Positions 10,896 through 21,600 of a stretch of DNA of 64,000 nucleotides are shown piece after piece (position 1 is the first letter of the stretch; each line of letters opens with the position of its first letter). The DNA is from Linnemannia hyalina (Eukaryota; Mortierellomycota; Mortierellomycetes; Mortierellales; Mortierellaceae). A program made the translations under genes and the position numbers. The stretch spans positions 930,001 to 994,000 of the forward strand of contig JAHRHY010000004.1 in assembly GCA_019671135.1 (NCBI GenBank). Reading direction: 5' to 3'. The notes under the pieces are model-generated. The model was not told the origin of the DNA. It ran no database searches and worked only from the letters and a program-made list of their open reading frames with translations.

Positions 10896-13638
10896 AGTGT
10901 TCATCGGTTGGGCATTTTCTCTCCTTGCATTTCATTTTTTAGCGTTCATTTTCGTACCGGTAGGAGAGTAGTTTCTTGTACATTTCTCATAATAACAACA
11001 TCAACTGTATTTATTTTTTCTACAATCATCTCTTCTGTTTGTCTATCTTGCTCGCTCGATTACTATTGCGACCGTGGGCGTCCTCTTCGCAATCTTGGTC
11101 TTTGCCTTTGCCAATGCCATGAAAGCCATCACGTGCGACGCAGATCGAACTGATCGAGCCTTTGCGAAAAAATTAATGGCGCGCATTCAGGAACAGGTTC
11201 GGCGAAGCAGCATTGGGGTGGTGGATTTTAGACCAGGGGCGTGGGGACAAATAGCAGAAAGACCGAAAAAATGTGGGTCACTCCAGTTAGTCTCTGGGTT
11301 TAACGGTGAAAGGACGGCATGGAGAACGAGGGCATGACAACCCCAGGACAAGGGAGCAAACCCCAGTTTTTTTCTTACAAGAACCCATTTTTTAGAAAAT
11401 GCGGAGAAGTGGGGTTCATCGGAGCGGATTTAGAATTCTTCCTTGATTTCATTTTTTTTTTCAAGAGCAGATCAATGATGAAGTCTTTTTATTTTTGAAA
11501 TCCTTTCAGCCTTTCTGCTCTTTTCATTATTGTGGGTTGTGTTGACAAAGGAGGGATAATAAAAGATATAAAGAAAGATAGGGAAGAAAGAGAACGGCGA
11601 TAGAGGAATTGTCGTGGGTCGTCGTTTGAGCTAAGGATGGCACAATAGAAAAATAATGTAATTTCACATTGTCTTCTTTCTTTGTTCCTCTGCTATTACG
11701 ACGTCGTCGTGTCCATCGCTCGCGTGTTTGTTTGTGTGTGTGATCAGTCTACGCCCATTTTGCAGTTTATGGTTCACAATGTTGTCCCGATCGTCATTAT
11801 GTTTTGGTTTGGTTTTGGTTTGGGTGAGAAAGGGAGAGGGGAAGATTTTTGATTGTTTGTCTATTCACCCCTTCGGTGTTAGTTTCCTTTACTGGATGCG
11901 TGGGAGTCCTCCCTTTGTCTGTTTACCGATGCTACCCATGACAAACAACGCAGGGATCCTCCTTCTTCTCGTTCGATGTCCCATCCCTATTCATGACTCA
12001 TTCTTGTTTCCTTGTCCTGTTGGTGTTGTTGTTGACACTTTGATGGACGAGTTCTGTCGGCCATAGTTCTTCTTCTGACAAACGCCACGTTTTTTTGTTT
12101 CTCCCTTACTATTTTCCTCTCCGCCCCATTGTCTTTGTTCGTTCCATCATGTCGCAACTTCTGCTCTCAAACCCTTCACAGACTCAACAGCGATAGCACC
12201 GACAGAATCATCGTCCACTGCCTTCCCATCTCCTGAATAGCCTTAGCAATTAGCATTTTGCATTTTTGCGCTCTTACAAAAAAAATTGACAAGCAAACAT
12301 CATTGGATGGATGCTCCTTCTCCGATGAACGATTTCCATTCGTCTCATTTCAACACTTCCGAGATCCTCCTTCCTCCTTTATCCCTCCTCTCTCTTGCTG
12401 TCGACACCGAGGAGTAAAAATGAGGTACAACGAGAAGGTAAAAGAAAGGAAAAGAAGGACTCGTAAGAAATATATACATGAAATGACGAGCTTGCCTTTG
12501 CTCTTGCTCCCTCCATCCCTCGTGCGTCCAAGACAATTGTACTCGCAGAGACGTTTTTGCTTCGTCATGGGTGTGGCACATATGCATGATTGTTGTGAGG
12601 GAAAATTTGAATCTTTTGTTTGTGTATGTATGTAGCGTGGGTTATGTATTTAGGGACATCCGAGAGGATTTGTCACAGGGATAACGAGAAGAGGGACGTG
12701 CAAAGGGAGGCGTTTGCCTTTTAGGATGCACAACGGACAACCAAGATGAAGGTGCACCCAATTGACCACCACTTCTCCCTTCTGTCTTGCATGATGAAGA
12801 TGTTGACACCCAAGCCCCTTCTCCTCGATTGGAAAAAGATTCACACCAAGGCAAAACTCTCCCCGCACCAAGTTCCAAAGACCCCCTTCTTCGTCACTTT
12901 CTCTACACCATTCCCTCCGTCATCACCAAACGGGAACGGCAATTCTACACCCGTAGGATCTGAGGATCTCTCGCCAACAGTCGTTTTAGATTTGAATCGG
13001 CTTCTTCTTTCCAGGGTTTCCATTGAACGTAGCACGTTGACGAATGGAGTGGATGGAAATGGGGGTGCGGTCATGGTCTAATGTTTCACAGTCGATTTTT
13101 GTTCGATCCAGCAACATGTTCGTTGATGATGAGAACGTTGGCTCCTGGACTTGTCTCGCGTTGGAGGGAAGAAGGAATGAAGAGAAGAAGTACCGGAAGA
13201 ACGAAAGAAGGGGGACAGTGAAAGGTGGGATGTGAGCGTGAGGAGCGATGGGAATCGGTGTGGAGTGGGGGTGGTACCGAGAGAATGGTCTGGGCTATGG
13301 TTGAAGTCGGGTTTGTGTGAATTAGTGAACGAAGGGAAGAGAAGAAAGATGAGTTGAGCATTGACTGCCGACGAGTACCTGTTGACCAAGGAAATGAATA
13401 AATAGAGTGCACTCACCCACATTTTTTTTGTCTTTTTCAATTTTGCCTTTTCACCAACTTAATTCTGTTCTTCCTTTCCGCCCTTTTTCTTCCACATCCC
13501 GCTTTTGAAATATCATCACCTCTTCTTTTTCTTCTTTCTTTCTTTCTTTCACTCGCACTTTTACTCTCACTCGCATTCATTTCCCTCACCCCTAATATCT
13601 CTGTACCAACATCACTCATTCGCATACCCATAACAAAA
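10896..13638. other. Intergenic region between ferric reductase and arrestin genes
   Basis: No recognisable gene. A reading frame at about 11050-11337 has a plausible hydrophobic stretch (VGVLFAILVFAFANAM) but no in-frame ATG and no domain. On the minus strand a 77-codon ATG frame at 13074-12841 reads like protein but is unidentified. The last 200 bases are the CT-rich leader of the arrestin gene. Confidence 0.4.
12841..13074 (-). CDS. Possible small hypothetical protein
   Basis: An ATG-initiated frame of 77 codons. The composition is mixed rather than repetitive (charged segment ERRSRFKSKTTVGERSS, then a glycine/aspartate segment). No domain, signal peptide or membrane helix is seen, and no clear intron extends it. 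It may be a chance ORF. Confidence 0.2.
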   Translation of the reverse strand: MTAPPFPSTPFVNVLRSMETLERRSRFKSKTTVGERSSDPTGVELPFPFGDDGGNGVEKVTKKGVFGTWCGESFALV

Positions 13639-15651
13639 ATGACAGCAATTGCACCGCAAGCATCGTACACAGGCCATTTCCTGTGCGACAACCAGATTAG
13701 CCCCCCTGGCTCCCCTCCAGACTCCCCCCCCTTCTACTTCTCCTCCTCCTCTGCCTCTGCCGTCGACGATTCAACAGAAATCCACTCGGATGACTTGCCC
13801 CCGGCTTTCAGCTCCGTGGGCACCACCCCCGCCCCCTCAGACGACCACTCAGACATGGTCTCACACCACTCGGAAATCGTTGTCGTCGACGAAGAGTCCT
13901 TCCATAACATCCGCCATCACCCTTCATCCACTACACCCACAAGAGCATCCTCGCCTGCTCCTCCAAGGACAACTGCGACCACCTTGTCGGTCGTTCACAG
14001 GACTTCGCCCCTCTCGAACTCGTTTACGCCTGCAGAGACTGAGGTCATGCTCTCTTCACCCGTAGGGGAATCGTCTTCTTCACGCGATACCCGGTCCCTT
14101 GCGGCAGCCAATTCGGCAGTGACCAGTTTCTTTTCATCACCTCCACCAGCTGTGCATCATAACCGTCACGACCACCATACCATACCCTCGCCCTTTTCGT
14201 TCTTTGCACATACCCCTCACTCTCACGGCGATCACCCTGTTCCTCAGCATATCAAGACCCTCAGGATCGAAGTGGCAAACAAGGACATTGTTCTCACGAC
14301 AGGAAAGACTACTCTTCTGGAGGGCACTCTCTACCTCACTCTGCAAAAGACTACCAAGATCAAGACCTTGAACCTCGAGTTTTCTGGTCACTCCTCCTTC
14401 ACTTGGGTCGATGGTAAGCCTCATCGTGATTGTTGCCCTATCGCGTTAAAAAATGGTCTACTTGACCCTTTTTCTTTTTTTTTTGCTAAATATAAAGTGT
14501 TGTCGTTCTACCATAAATTAGATAATGCATACTCGCCGGCTACACGATTTATGAGCGCACCGCACATCGAACATACATGGCCATTGATCGCACACCAACA
14601 CAAGCAGCCCTCAACAGTCCTGCAGACCGGTCAACACGCCTTCCCCTTCTCTCTGGAACTACCCGACAACCTCCCCGAGACCATGACGACTACCCACGGA
14701 AAGGTCGTCTACCGCCTCACCGCCAACCTCACCAAACCAGGAATCTCTTTCAGCACCACCACTGCTACTACATCGGTCTGCATCTTGCGGCGCTATGTTG
14801 CGGAGGGACCTCTGTCGCGGGCGTACCAGCGCGGAGGGCGGTTGGTGAATGATATTGATGACAAAGTCAAATACAGGATTGCGCTCCCTCAGATCCGGTT
14901 CCCACATTCCATGAGGGTTCCTCTCCAAGTCGCTATCACATCCCCCAACAACGAGATTGCAGTCGAGGTGCTCCAGGTCGGCCTCTGGGAACGAGTCGTC
15001 TACCGTGCAGATGAGCAGAAAAAACGAATCGACATGCGGTTAGTCAAGATCCAAAAGTCTGGCGGCTGGCCACACGTTAACGCCGAGGGGCTCCCCACAA
15101 CAGAACCCGTCACCTGGAGCAAGGTCCTGCTCTTCGAAATGCCGGAATTGGGACCCGAGAGATCCAGCCAATGTAATCCCTCGTGCGACAATGGACTCAT
15201 GAAAGTCACCCATCATTTGCGGTTCACAATTCTCGGATTCGATGGCGTTAAGCGATTCCGGTTGGAGAATGAGTTGGAAGTCAAGGTTTTGGCGTTCGAG
15301 GACGAGTCGCCTGCATTCTCAGATGGGTTGGAGATGCAGGCGTTTGGCGAGAATGGGGAGCCCTTGAGTGAGCTGCCTTCTTATTTGACGTCGTTTTCGA
15401 CCCCACGGGTGTCGTTCAATGCGGAGCGGGATGCTGTGCCGACGGAGGAGGATGATGATGTCCTGAGGGCGCTTGTGGCTCGGATCCATTTACCGACGTA
15501 TGCAGAGTCGGAAGAAGATACCCATAGCAGGGATAATAGCCGGAATGGTAGTCGTACCGCTAGCCCTGAACGCTCTCCGTCGACAACAACGACTAGTTCA
15601 CATATCAGGATGCAGAGTGACGGCAGCAGCAGTAGCAGCAGCAGCCAATAA
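13639..15651 (+). CDS. Alpha-arrestin (arrestin-related trafficking adaptor)
   Basis: Two exons, 13639-14413 and 14522-15651, give 634 residues. Alpha-arrestins recruit Nedd4/Rsp5-type ubiquitin ligases to plasma-membrane transporters and so trigger endocytosis. After a serine/proline-rich N-terminus (about 1-200), the arrestin N domain begins near residue 205 (IKTLRIEVANKDIVLTTG, then LEGTLYLTL and the LNLEFSGHSSFTW strand) and includes EHTWPLI and FPFSLELPDNLPETM. The arrestin C domain follows (IALPQIRFPHSMRVPLQV, then WERVVYRADEQ) up to about residue 520. The C-tail is Ser-rich and holds LPSY (about 542) and LPTY (about 582), variants of the L/PPxY ligase-binding motif. The intron (14414-14521, 108 nt) starts GTAAGC, ends TTAG, is a multiple of three and has no stop, so an unspliced mRNA would add 36 residues. 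The start ATG follows AACAAAA. Confidence 0.9.
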   Translation: MTAIAPQASYTGHFLCDNQISPPGSPPDSPPFYFSSSSASAVDDSTEIHSDDLPPAFSSVGTTPAPSDDHSDMVSHHSEIVVVDEESFHNIRHHPSSTTPTRASSPAPPRTTATTLSVVHRTSPLSNSFTPAETEVMLSSPVGESSSSRDTRSLAAANSAVTSFFSSPPPAVHHNRHDHHTIPSPFSFFAHTPHSHGDHPVPQHIKTLRIEVANKDIVLTTGKTTLLEGTLYLTLQKTTKIKTLNLEFSGHSSFTWVDGKPHRDCCPIALKNGLLDPFSFFFAKYKVLSFYHKLDNAYSPATRFMSAPHIEHTWPLIAHQHKQPSTVLQTGQHAFPFSLELPDNLPETMTTTHGKVVYRLTANLTKPGISFSTTTATTSVCILRRYVAEGPLSRAYQRGGRLVNDIDDKVKYRIALPQIRFPHSMRVPLQVAITSPNNEIAVEVLQVGLWERVVYRADEQKKRIDMRLVKIQKSGGWPHVNAEGLPTTEPVTWSKVLLFEMPELGPERSSQCNPSCDNGLMKVTHHLRFTILGFDGVKRFRLENELEVKVLAFEDESPAFSDGLEMQAFGENGEPLSELPSYLTSFSTPRVSFNAERDAVPTEEDDDVLRALVARIHLPTYAESEEDTHSRDNSRNGSRTASPERSPSTTTTSSHIRMQSDGSSSSSSSQ

Positions 15652-15736
15652 ACCACTAGAGATTCGGCTCTAACAAATCAACCAGCAACCATAGCAGTAG
15701 AAAGGCCAGGGCAACATTCTGTCCTAGCCTTGTGTA

Positions 15737-15804
15737 CAGTCAGGCTCCAAAAAGAATTTTATAAGCTCTTTTTTTTTTTTTTTTTTTTTTTTGGAAACTG
15801 ACTG
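15737..15804. mobile_element. 68-bp MITE-like element with TA flanks
   Basis: The left arm CAGTCAGGCTCCAAAAAG and the right arm, whose reverse complement is CAGTCAGTTTCCAAAAAA, are inverted copies over about 18 bases. Both ends are flanked by TA (15735-15736 and 15805-15806), as expected for a Tc1/mariner-type target duplication. The centre is a short AT segment plus a long T run. This fits a miniature element mobilised by a mariner transposase, although its TIRs differ from those of the element at 2.2 kb. Confidence 0.65.
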
Positions 15805-15806
15805 TA

Positions 15807-17930
15807 CAGTACAGTCACGCATTGCGCCTAAGTCGACAGGTTTGGATATATATTTACAGGGAGTCCAAGAGTGTCAAGGCTATACGTAAAGAATTGAGTG
15901 ACGTTTGTTGTAAGACTGTAGGCGTTGACGGTCCACCAGACGAGACTAAAGTCGCAGGCTTAGTGGGCGAGGGGGTCGGATTTCAGGAGACTCGCTTGTG
16001 ATGATCCAGGCTATTGAGAGTGAGGAGGACGAATGGGTAGGCACGGTTTTGTGTGATTAGTTTGGTTTAGTTGGTTCGGCGGTTTGCTGTATTGGTGAGC
16101 TGGTGAGGTGGTGTGCTGGAGTGCCTTTGTTTCTGAGGATTAACTGGCAGCAGAGGGTGGCGTTTGTGGAGATAATTTGTGTAGAGGTGGAGTGGGGTTA
16201 GGTAAGTGAGCAAGAAGAGTTATAAGAAGAGAAGGATCTGCTGCCGAGGGCTGAGGAGGATTATGTTGAACGTGAGGGCGAGTATGTCAGATAAGAGTTC
16301 TAACCTTTTACATTAGCGTTTTTCGAGCTACTAGAAGAGGAGGACGGCGACAGGAGGTTCAGCAGCCTCTTGGAGGAATGGATGGGAAGGTGGAAACGGT
16401 TACATTGCAAAAAGAACCTTTTGATCCCTAGAGCGTTGAAGTGAAAGATTGGCATTTTGATCTGTGTAGAGGGCGACCGATCCTCCCGTTAAATGACCCC
16501 TGAATTGAAAGGTTAAACGGTGTCTTTCAAAGTGTGTGGGGTGGCGACTAGTTTGCAATTCTTATAAGGAGGGGGATGGGATGGAGTAGGGTGAGAAGGG
16601 GATGGGGGTAGCTAATCAACCTTTCCGCCTGGACGCTCAATTGGACAACACGATCGACGATCAATTGATCACATAGCTGGATCTGTTCTCTCTCGTGGTT
16701 TTTTTATTCAGTGCCTAGGTAACCTTGACTCGGTGACCTTGACACGTACTGTAGGAGTATCATGACTTGTGTGTGTGCTGTCGTCGTTTTATCTCGTTCA
16801 AACGAGACTTATTTCACGTTCGTTGTCGCGGATCTCACGAAAGATGTAGTTGGTGAGGTGATTCATGCCTGTGTAGGAACAAACGTAGACCAAAAACATC
16901 GAACACCATTTGCAACATATTAGGTTTATCATTGCTCTCTAGTTAGTCATTCCTTGTCACTCTCCATCATCTCTGACTCTGTATGACACTACACCTAGAA
17001 ACCTAGTTGGCGACTTTGTATATATATTTAGTTGTATTATAGTAATAATATCAATCATCACTGCTTCAACTCTCGTCCCCGTTCTATACTTCTTCGTCCC
17101 AGTCTTCGCCTGTTGCACCACTCTTGGGATCACAAACAAGATGGGCACCAACATCTACAATGCAAAGTTCCACATTGAAGAGCAAAGAAAGGAGAGAAAA
17201 AGAACTGTTAGTTTTTTCCAGGATATTTGGCGGTGCTAGGAGGACGGAGGGGGCTTTTGTAATCGTCCAATAGTAGTATGTGTATTTACGAGATACGCAA
17301 GGGTTTCGGAGCAGTAGAGGTAGAGTTGGCGAGTGCTGACACCAAAGGCAAAAGAATATCAGAGCAAGAAGGTGAGACGGAAAGAGTTGACAGTCACATA
17401 GGTGAATATCGAGCCGTCGTGGAGAGTACCATCAAACTGAGTGTAGGATTCCGATACGAAGCAGGGGATGACGGTGAAGGTGATGGAAGTGATTAAATGA
17501 GTTCTCATGGTGGCGGTGGTATATAGGTAGGGGTACTGCAATAAGTGAAGAGGGAAAAGGGAAGAGAAGAGGGAGTAGGCGAGTAGAAAGTGAAGAAAGA
17601 GCGAAAGAACAAGAGAGGGATGACAAGAAAAGAACGGAGATGGCGCGTGCGAGACAGGATTAATGTAAGGAGGATATTTGATCGACGGATGGGGCGATAG
17701 CGTTGCTTTAGATTGTAGATTGTCGATTGCGGTAGATAACACAAACGTTACATCTACAATAGAAAATTTGTTTCAGGTCTTTTCGTGCTCGTCCTGAGAA
17801 GTCCTTCTACGGAATTCCAACTCTTGGGAACATGATTTAAGTGCATCTCCCCTTCTTTTCCCCTTCCCCTTCGATCAAAGAAACAGACCACCTTGTGATT
17901 ATTCCGTACGAATGCTACACGTCCCAACAT
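15807..17930. other. Intergenic region, no gene recognised
   Basis: Only short ORFs without domains are present, on both strands. The sequence is rich in GGAG/GTGG on the plus strand up to 16.6 kb and in AGAGAA purine runs at 17.5-17.7 kb. I see no RNA gene or transposon hallmark here. Confidence 0.4.
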
Positions 17931-18140
17931 TATTTTTTTTGTTTGTAAGAAGTTTAAACTGGGAAAAACAGATAAACAGAGAACCGGAAAAAAGCAGGGC
18001 AGATAAAATACAGAGGAAATAGAGTATAAATGTTAGGTAGGATGGTTGGTGTCAGTCGGGGACGGCTCCACCGGGGGATGGGGTTGGCGTTTCTCGCTCT
18101 GGCGCTTCTTCTCTGCCAGCTGAGCACGGGCTTCAGGTCC
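17931..18140 (-). mobile_element. Solo 3' end of a LINE, opposite in orientation to the nearby LINE
   Basis: Read on the minus strand, 18140-18033 encodes a peptide tail with RAQLAEKKRQSEKRQP and ends H-P-T-stop. The LINE at 18.7-23.2 kb ends with RAQLAEKKRQNEERQP and F-P-T-stop. Similarity continues into the 3' UTR: TCTGTTTATCTGTTTTTCCC here, TCTGTTAACTGTTTTTTCCT there. The fragment ends in an A-rich ACAAAAAAAATAA. This is what a 5'-truncated LINE insertion looks like, and it helps place the 3' end of the larger copy. Confidence 0.8.
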
Positions 18141-18385
18141 CTACATTAAGCTCAGAAGACAAAGGGCGAGAAATCGCGTGGGGGCAGTTCAGGTAAAATT
18201 AGGCTGCACCTTATTGGTGGATCACCTGCACCAATCACAGGCAGCACATAATTTTTTTGTATAAAAAGTCAAACCCACATCTTCCTTTTTCTTTTCTTTT
18301 CCATTCCCAACAATGTATTCATTCATTCATTCATCTTCATTCATGCATTCCTTCTCTTAGCCTTCTCTCATCGTCGCCCAAGGAG

Positions 18386-18577
18386 AGAACTGGTCTTCTC
18401 TTCTTGCGGTCGACTTTGGGTGGACTCCTCGCCAGACTGGACAGACAGTCCAGGCTGACAGGAGGCACTTCTCAATGGGCCGAGTTGCCATATGAGCTTG
18501 TGCTTCCTCTCGCTGGAAGTTCTGTTTGGTGAGTTGTAGTCCACCCTTGGTCGACTACAAGAAAGAAGGCCAGGTCT
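18386..18577. repeat. Inverted repeat of about 43 bp arms (MITE-like)
   Basis: The left arm (18386-18430) reads GAGAACTGGTCTTCTC, then GGTCGACTTTGGGTGGACT. The reverse complement of the right arm (18531-18577) reads GAGACCTGGCCTTCTT, then AGTCGACCAAGGGTGGACT. The spacer of about 100 bases has a smaller CTGGAC/GTCCAG palindrome and no ORF of note. It could be a non-autonomous transposon or two facing copies of a short repeat. Confidence 0.65.
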
Positions 18578-18689
18578 CAGTCGAGGTTCAAAAATGAACC
18601 ATAGTCGACGAATAATATGAAGTGAATGCTTGTCACGTGATGGCCTGACTTCCACCTAAGTGACGTAATGTGAGAGAGATGTGTGTGCA

Positions 18690-21600
18690 GGCAACGTTTT
18701 CCCATGTCCACGGCGAGACCCAAGGTCCAAACATACAAGGTCAACCTCCGTAGCATCCAGGTCCAACACCAATAAGGAGCCCAACAACGCACTCTCGGCC
18801 AAGGACGTCAAGGGACATGATGCATCAGGCTTTAGACAGCACGGCAAGCGCAACAGCAAGAAACGCCGCAAGAATACGCAGGTGTCATATTCCATGGAAG
18901 GTATAGAGTCGACCTCACCTGCTACAATCACTACGCCTGTCCACCCCGCCACGCCTGCCACACCACCCATACCAGGAATGGTACAAGCAGTGTCACCAAC
19001 TATATCAATGGGCCATAAGCTCTCTGGATGACAACAACTTCGACAGCAACGATGACATTTTCGGGTGCGCCCCAACCCCAACGACTGAATTTACTGGTCG
19101 ACACCCGCGGGCTCATTTCGGGGGCGCCTACAACATTAGTGAGCTGAGCAGGCAATCGGCGACTCGTCTTAACTAGTTATGTTAAAGACAATCAAACCAC
19201 TCTCCATGCATGCACGATTAACAAGATCACGGACCGGACAGCGTCAAGGAATTTTCACAAATGCCTCAGCACTCAAAGGACCGACATCTTGGAGTTGCAA
19301 GAGACATGTATCCAGCCAAACGGCCCTGACACCATCCAGTACCTCGACAAATCCCTACACTCTCACCACAGCTGCTGGATTCCTCATTGCGCAATGTTGC
19401 TTTTGCACTCTAAACTTACTTTTCTTTCATCCTACGTCTATGTAGACGACCGTCCAATCTTCATCAGTCGACTCAGTCGACACCGGGGTTAAAGTTTTGT
19501 TTTGAAGTGTGACCAGCTATGCACCATCTGGAGCCTAGACACCGCGCAACGCCTTCTACACCGAGCTCCTCCAACTCCCTTTTATCCAAGCTCCTGGCAA
19601 CGATGTCATTATCCTGACTATCACCACCACTTACGCAACACTGCCCCGAGCGCATGGAAAGACTGGATCAACAACACCACCACCATAAACGCACTCAAGC
19701 CCTTCAACTCACTCCCATTCACGCTTTCAACAATCACCACTATCAAACAACAATCGACTACATTTTCATGTCACCCGACCTTGCCGAATGTGTAATAGCC
19801 CCTTCACACACGTATTTGTACAACAACTGGACAGATCATACGATGCTTTCATCATGTTTCATGCGAGCTGAGTCTGGAGGCGCATACTACTGGACCAGGA
19901 GACTGGCGACTGAGCACATCGATTTTACACGATAAGGAGTACATCAAGGAACTGGGCGCCAAGATCAAAGAGGACCTACTCAGAATGCGGGAGCCTCAAC
20001 TATAGGATACGTTGGATCACCCTAAGGCTTCTTTGAAGAAGAAACTCAAGCAGGCGACGAGAGAGAAGTCCAAGGAGAAGCAGGATATCTCGATCAAGCT
20101 TCAACGGGACCGGGGACAAGCCCTACGGCGCATCAATTGGCAGCGCGGTGCGCCCATGCTGGACCCGGAGAAGATCCACAAGCTGGAGGAAGAATGGCAC
20201 GACACCTTGCGGAGACTCGACAAACTGCAGGAGGCCTCGATGAACGCGTAGGCGGTGAGGATTCAATTCAAATGGCGGGAACTCGGCGAACGGTGCACCA
20301 AATATTTCTTTCGCGTCCTGAAAACCAGAGCAACCAAACGCATCATTACCCAACTTAAGACACCTGACTCAGACGTCACAGTCTCTTCTCCCAACGATCT
20401 GTGCCGCGTCGGCGAATCCTTCTATCAAAAAATATACACACCCGATCCATCGACAATGCCGCCGTCCAGGAACTACTCTCCAACCTCCCCGCTCTTGCAA
20501 CTCTCACGCAGGAGGATCAGGATATTCTCATGCGCCCTATCGAAGCCGAGGTGATCAAAGAAGGCCTGGATTGCGGCGCGCGAGGGAAAGCACTAGAATG
20601 GTGGGATTCCCATTTGAGCTCTACACTTTCCTACTATTAGTCGATGGAGTTGACTCTCTCCTATTCCGTGTGATGCCGCGAGGCCTTGTGGAAGCCAGGA
20701 TGCCCCGGCCTTGGCAACAAACGTGCATGATTCTATTGTATAAGGGGGACGCGACGGACCTCGGGAGCTGGCGCCCATTGTCGTTCATCAACACTGACGC
20801 CAAACTATTTACCAAAATCATCACACTACGTCTACGCACCCCACTGAACCGCCTGATCACCCCCTTCCAGACGGGCCTCGTCTCGGGCCGACACATCTCT
20901 GACAATGGGCTCGTCATGGCAGCCTTTCGGGAACACTGCGAGGAACAGGATCGTGGGAGTTGGAATTTTATTTGACCAGTAAAAGGCGTACGATAGAGTC
21001 CACCCAGACTATTTGCGGGCCGTCATGGAGAATATGAACTTCCCCGTCCCCCTCATCGACTCGGTTTTCACCTTCTTTTTCGGCACTCAGATTAACAACA
21101 TCAACGGATACTTCGTCTCCCCGTTTCCTCAACGCCGAGGCCTACGGCAAGGAGATCCCCTATCACCTCACCTCTACAACACATCGCATTTGAACCTCCC
21201 CTCCACACTATTCTCAGAAGTCCCGGTATCACTGGATTCAGATTCAACGACCGCCCGATGGCGAAGCCGTTGAAGCTGATGGCATATGCGGATGATCTTA
21301 CCACCTTTATCAAGTCGGTAGAGGAGTGGATCTGTCTGAACAGATTACAGACACCTTTGGACGAGCCCCGAATGCACGACTCAACTTGAAGAAGACGGTC
21401 TTTCCTCTGTTCAGGAACATCGGGACCCTCTCGCAGGCTCTGCAGCGAGGTCATGTCCACATCCACTCGGAACGGGTGGAGGATGCACTGGTCTATTTGA
21501 GTTACCCCATCGCCCTCACACGAACACAGCGAGACGCCTTTTTCGACAACATACGCAAAAAAGTCAAACACCATATCAACCTACAAAATGGTCGCCAACT

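Noticed and set aside
11050..11337. Open frame with hydrophobic VGVLFAILVFAFANAM segment
   Set aside because: No in-frame ATG, no domain, and it ends without conserved features; likely chance or a very old remnant.
18030..18145. Minus-strand exon of a host gene with a TAG acceptor before it
   Set aside because: The match to the LINE tail includes the 3' UTR, which a host exon would not share.
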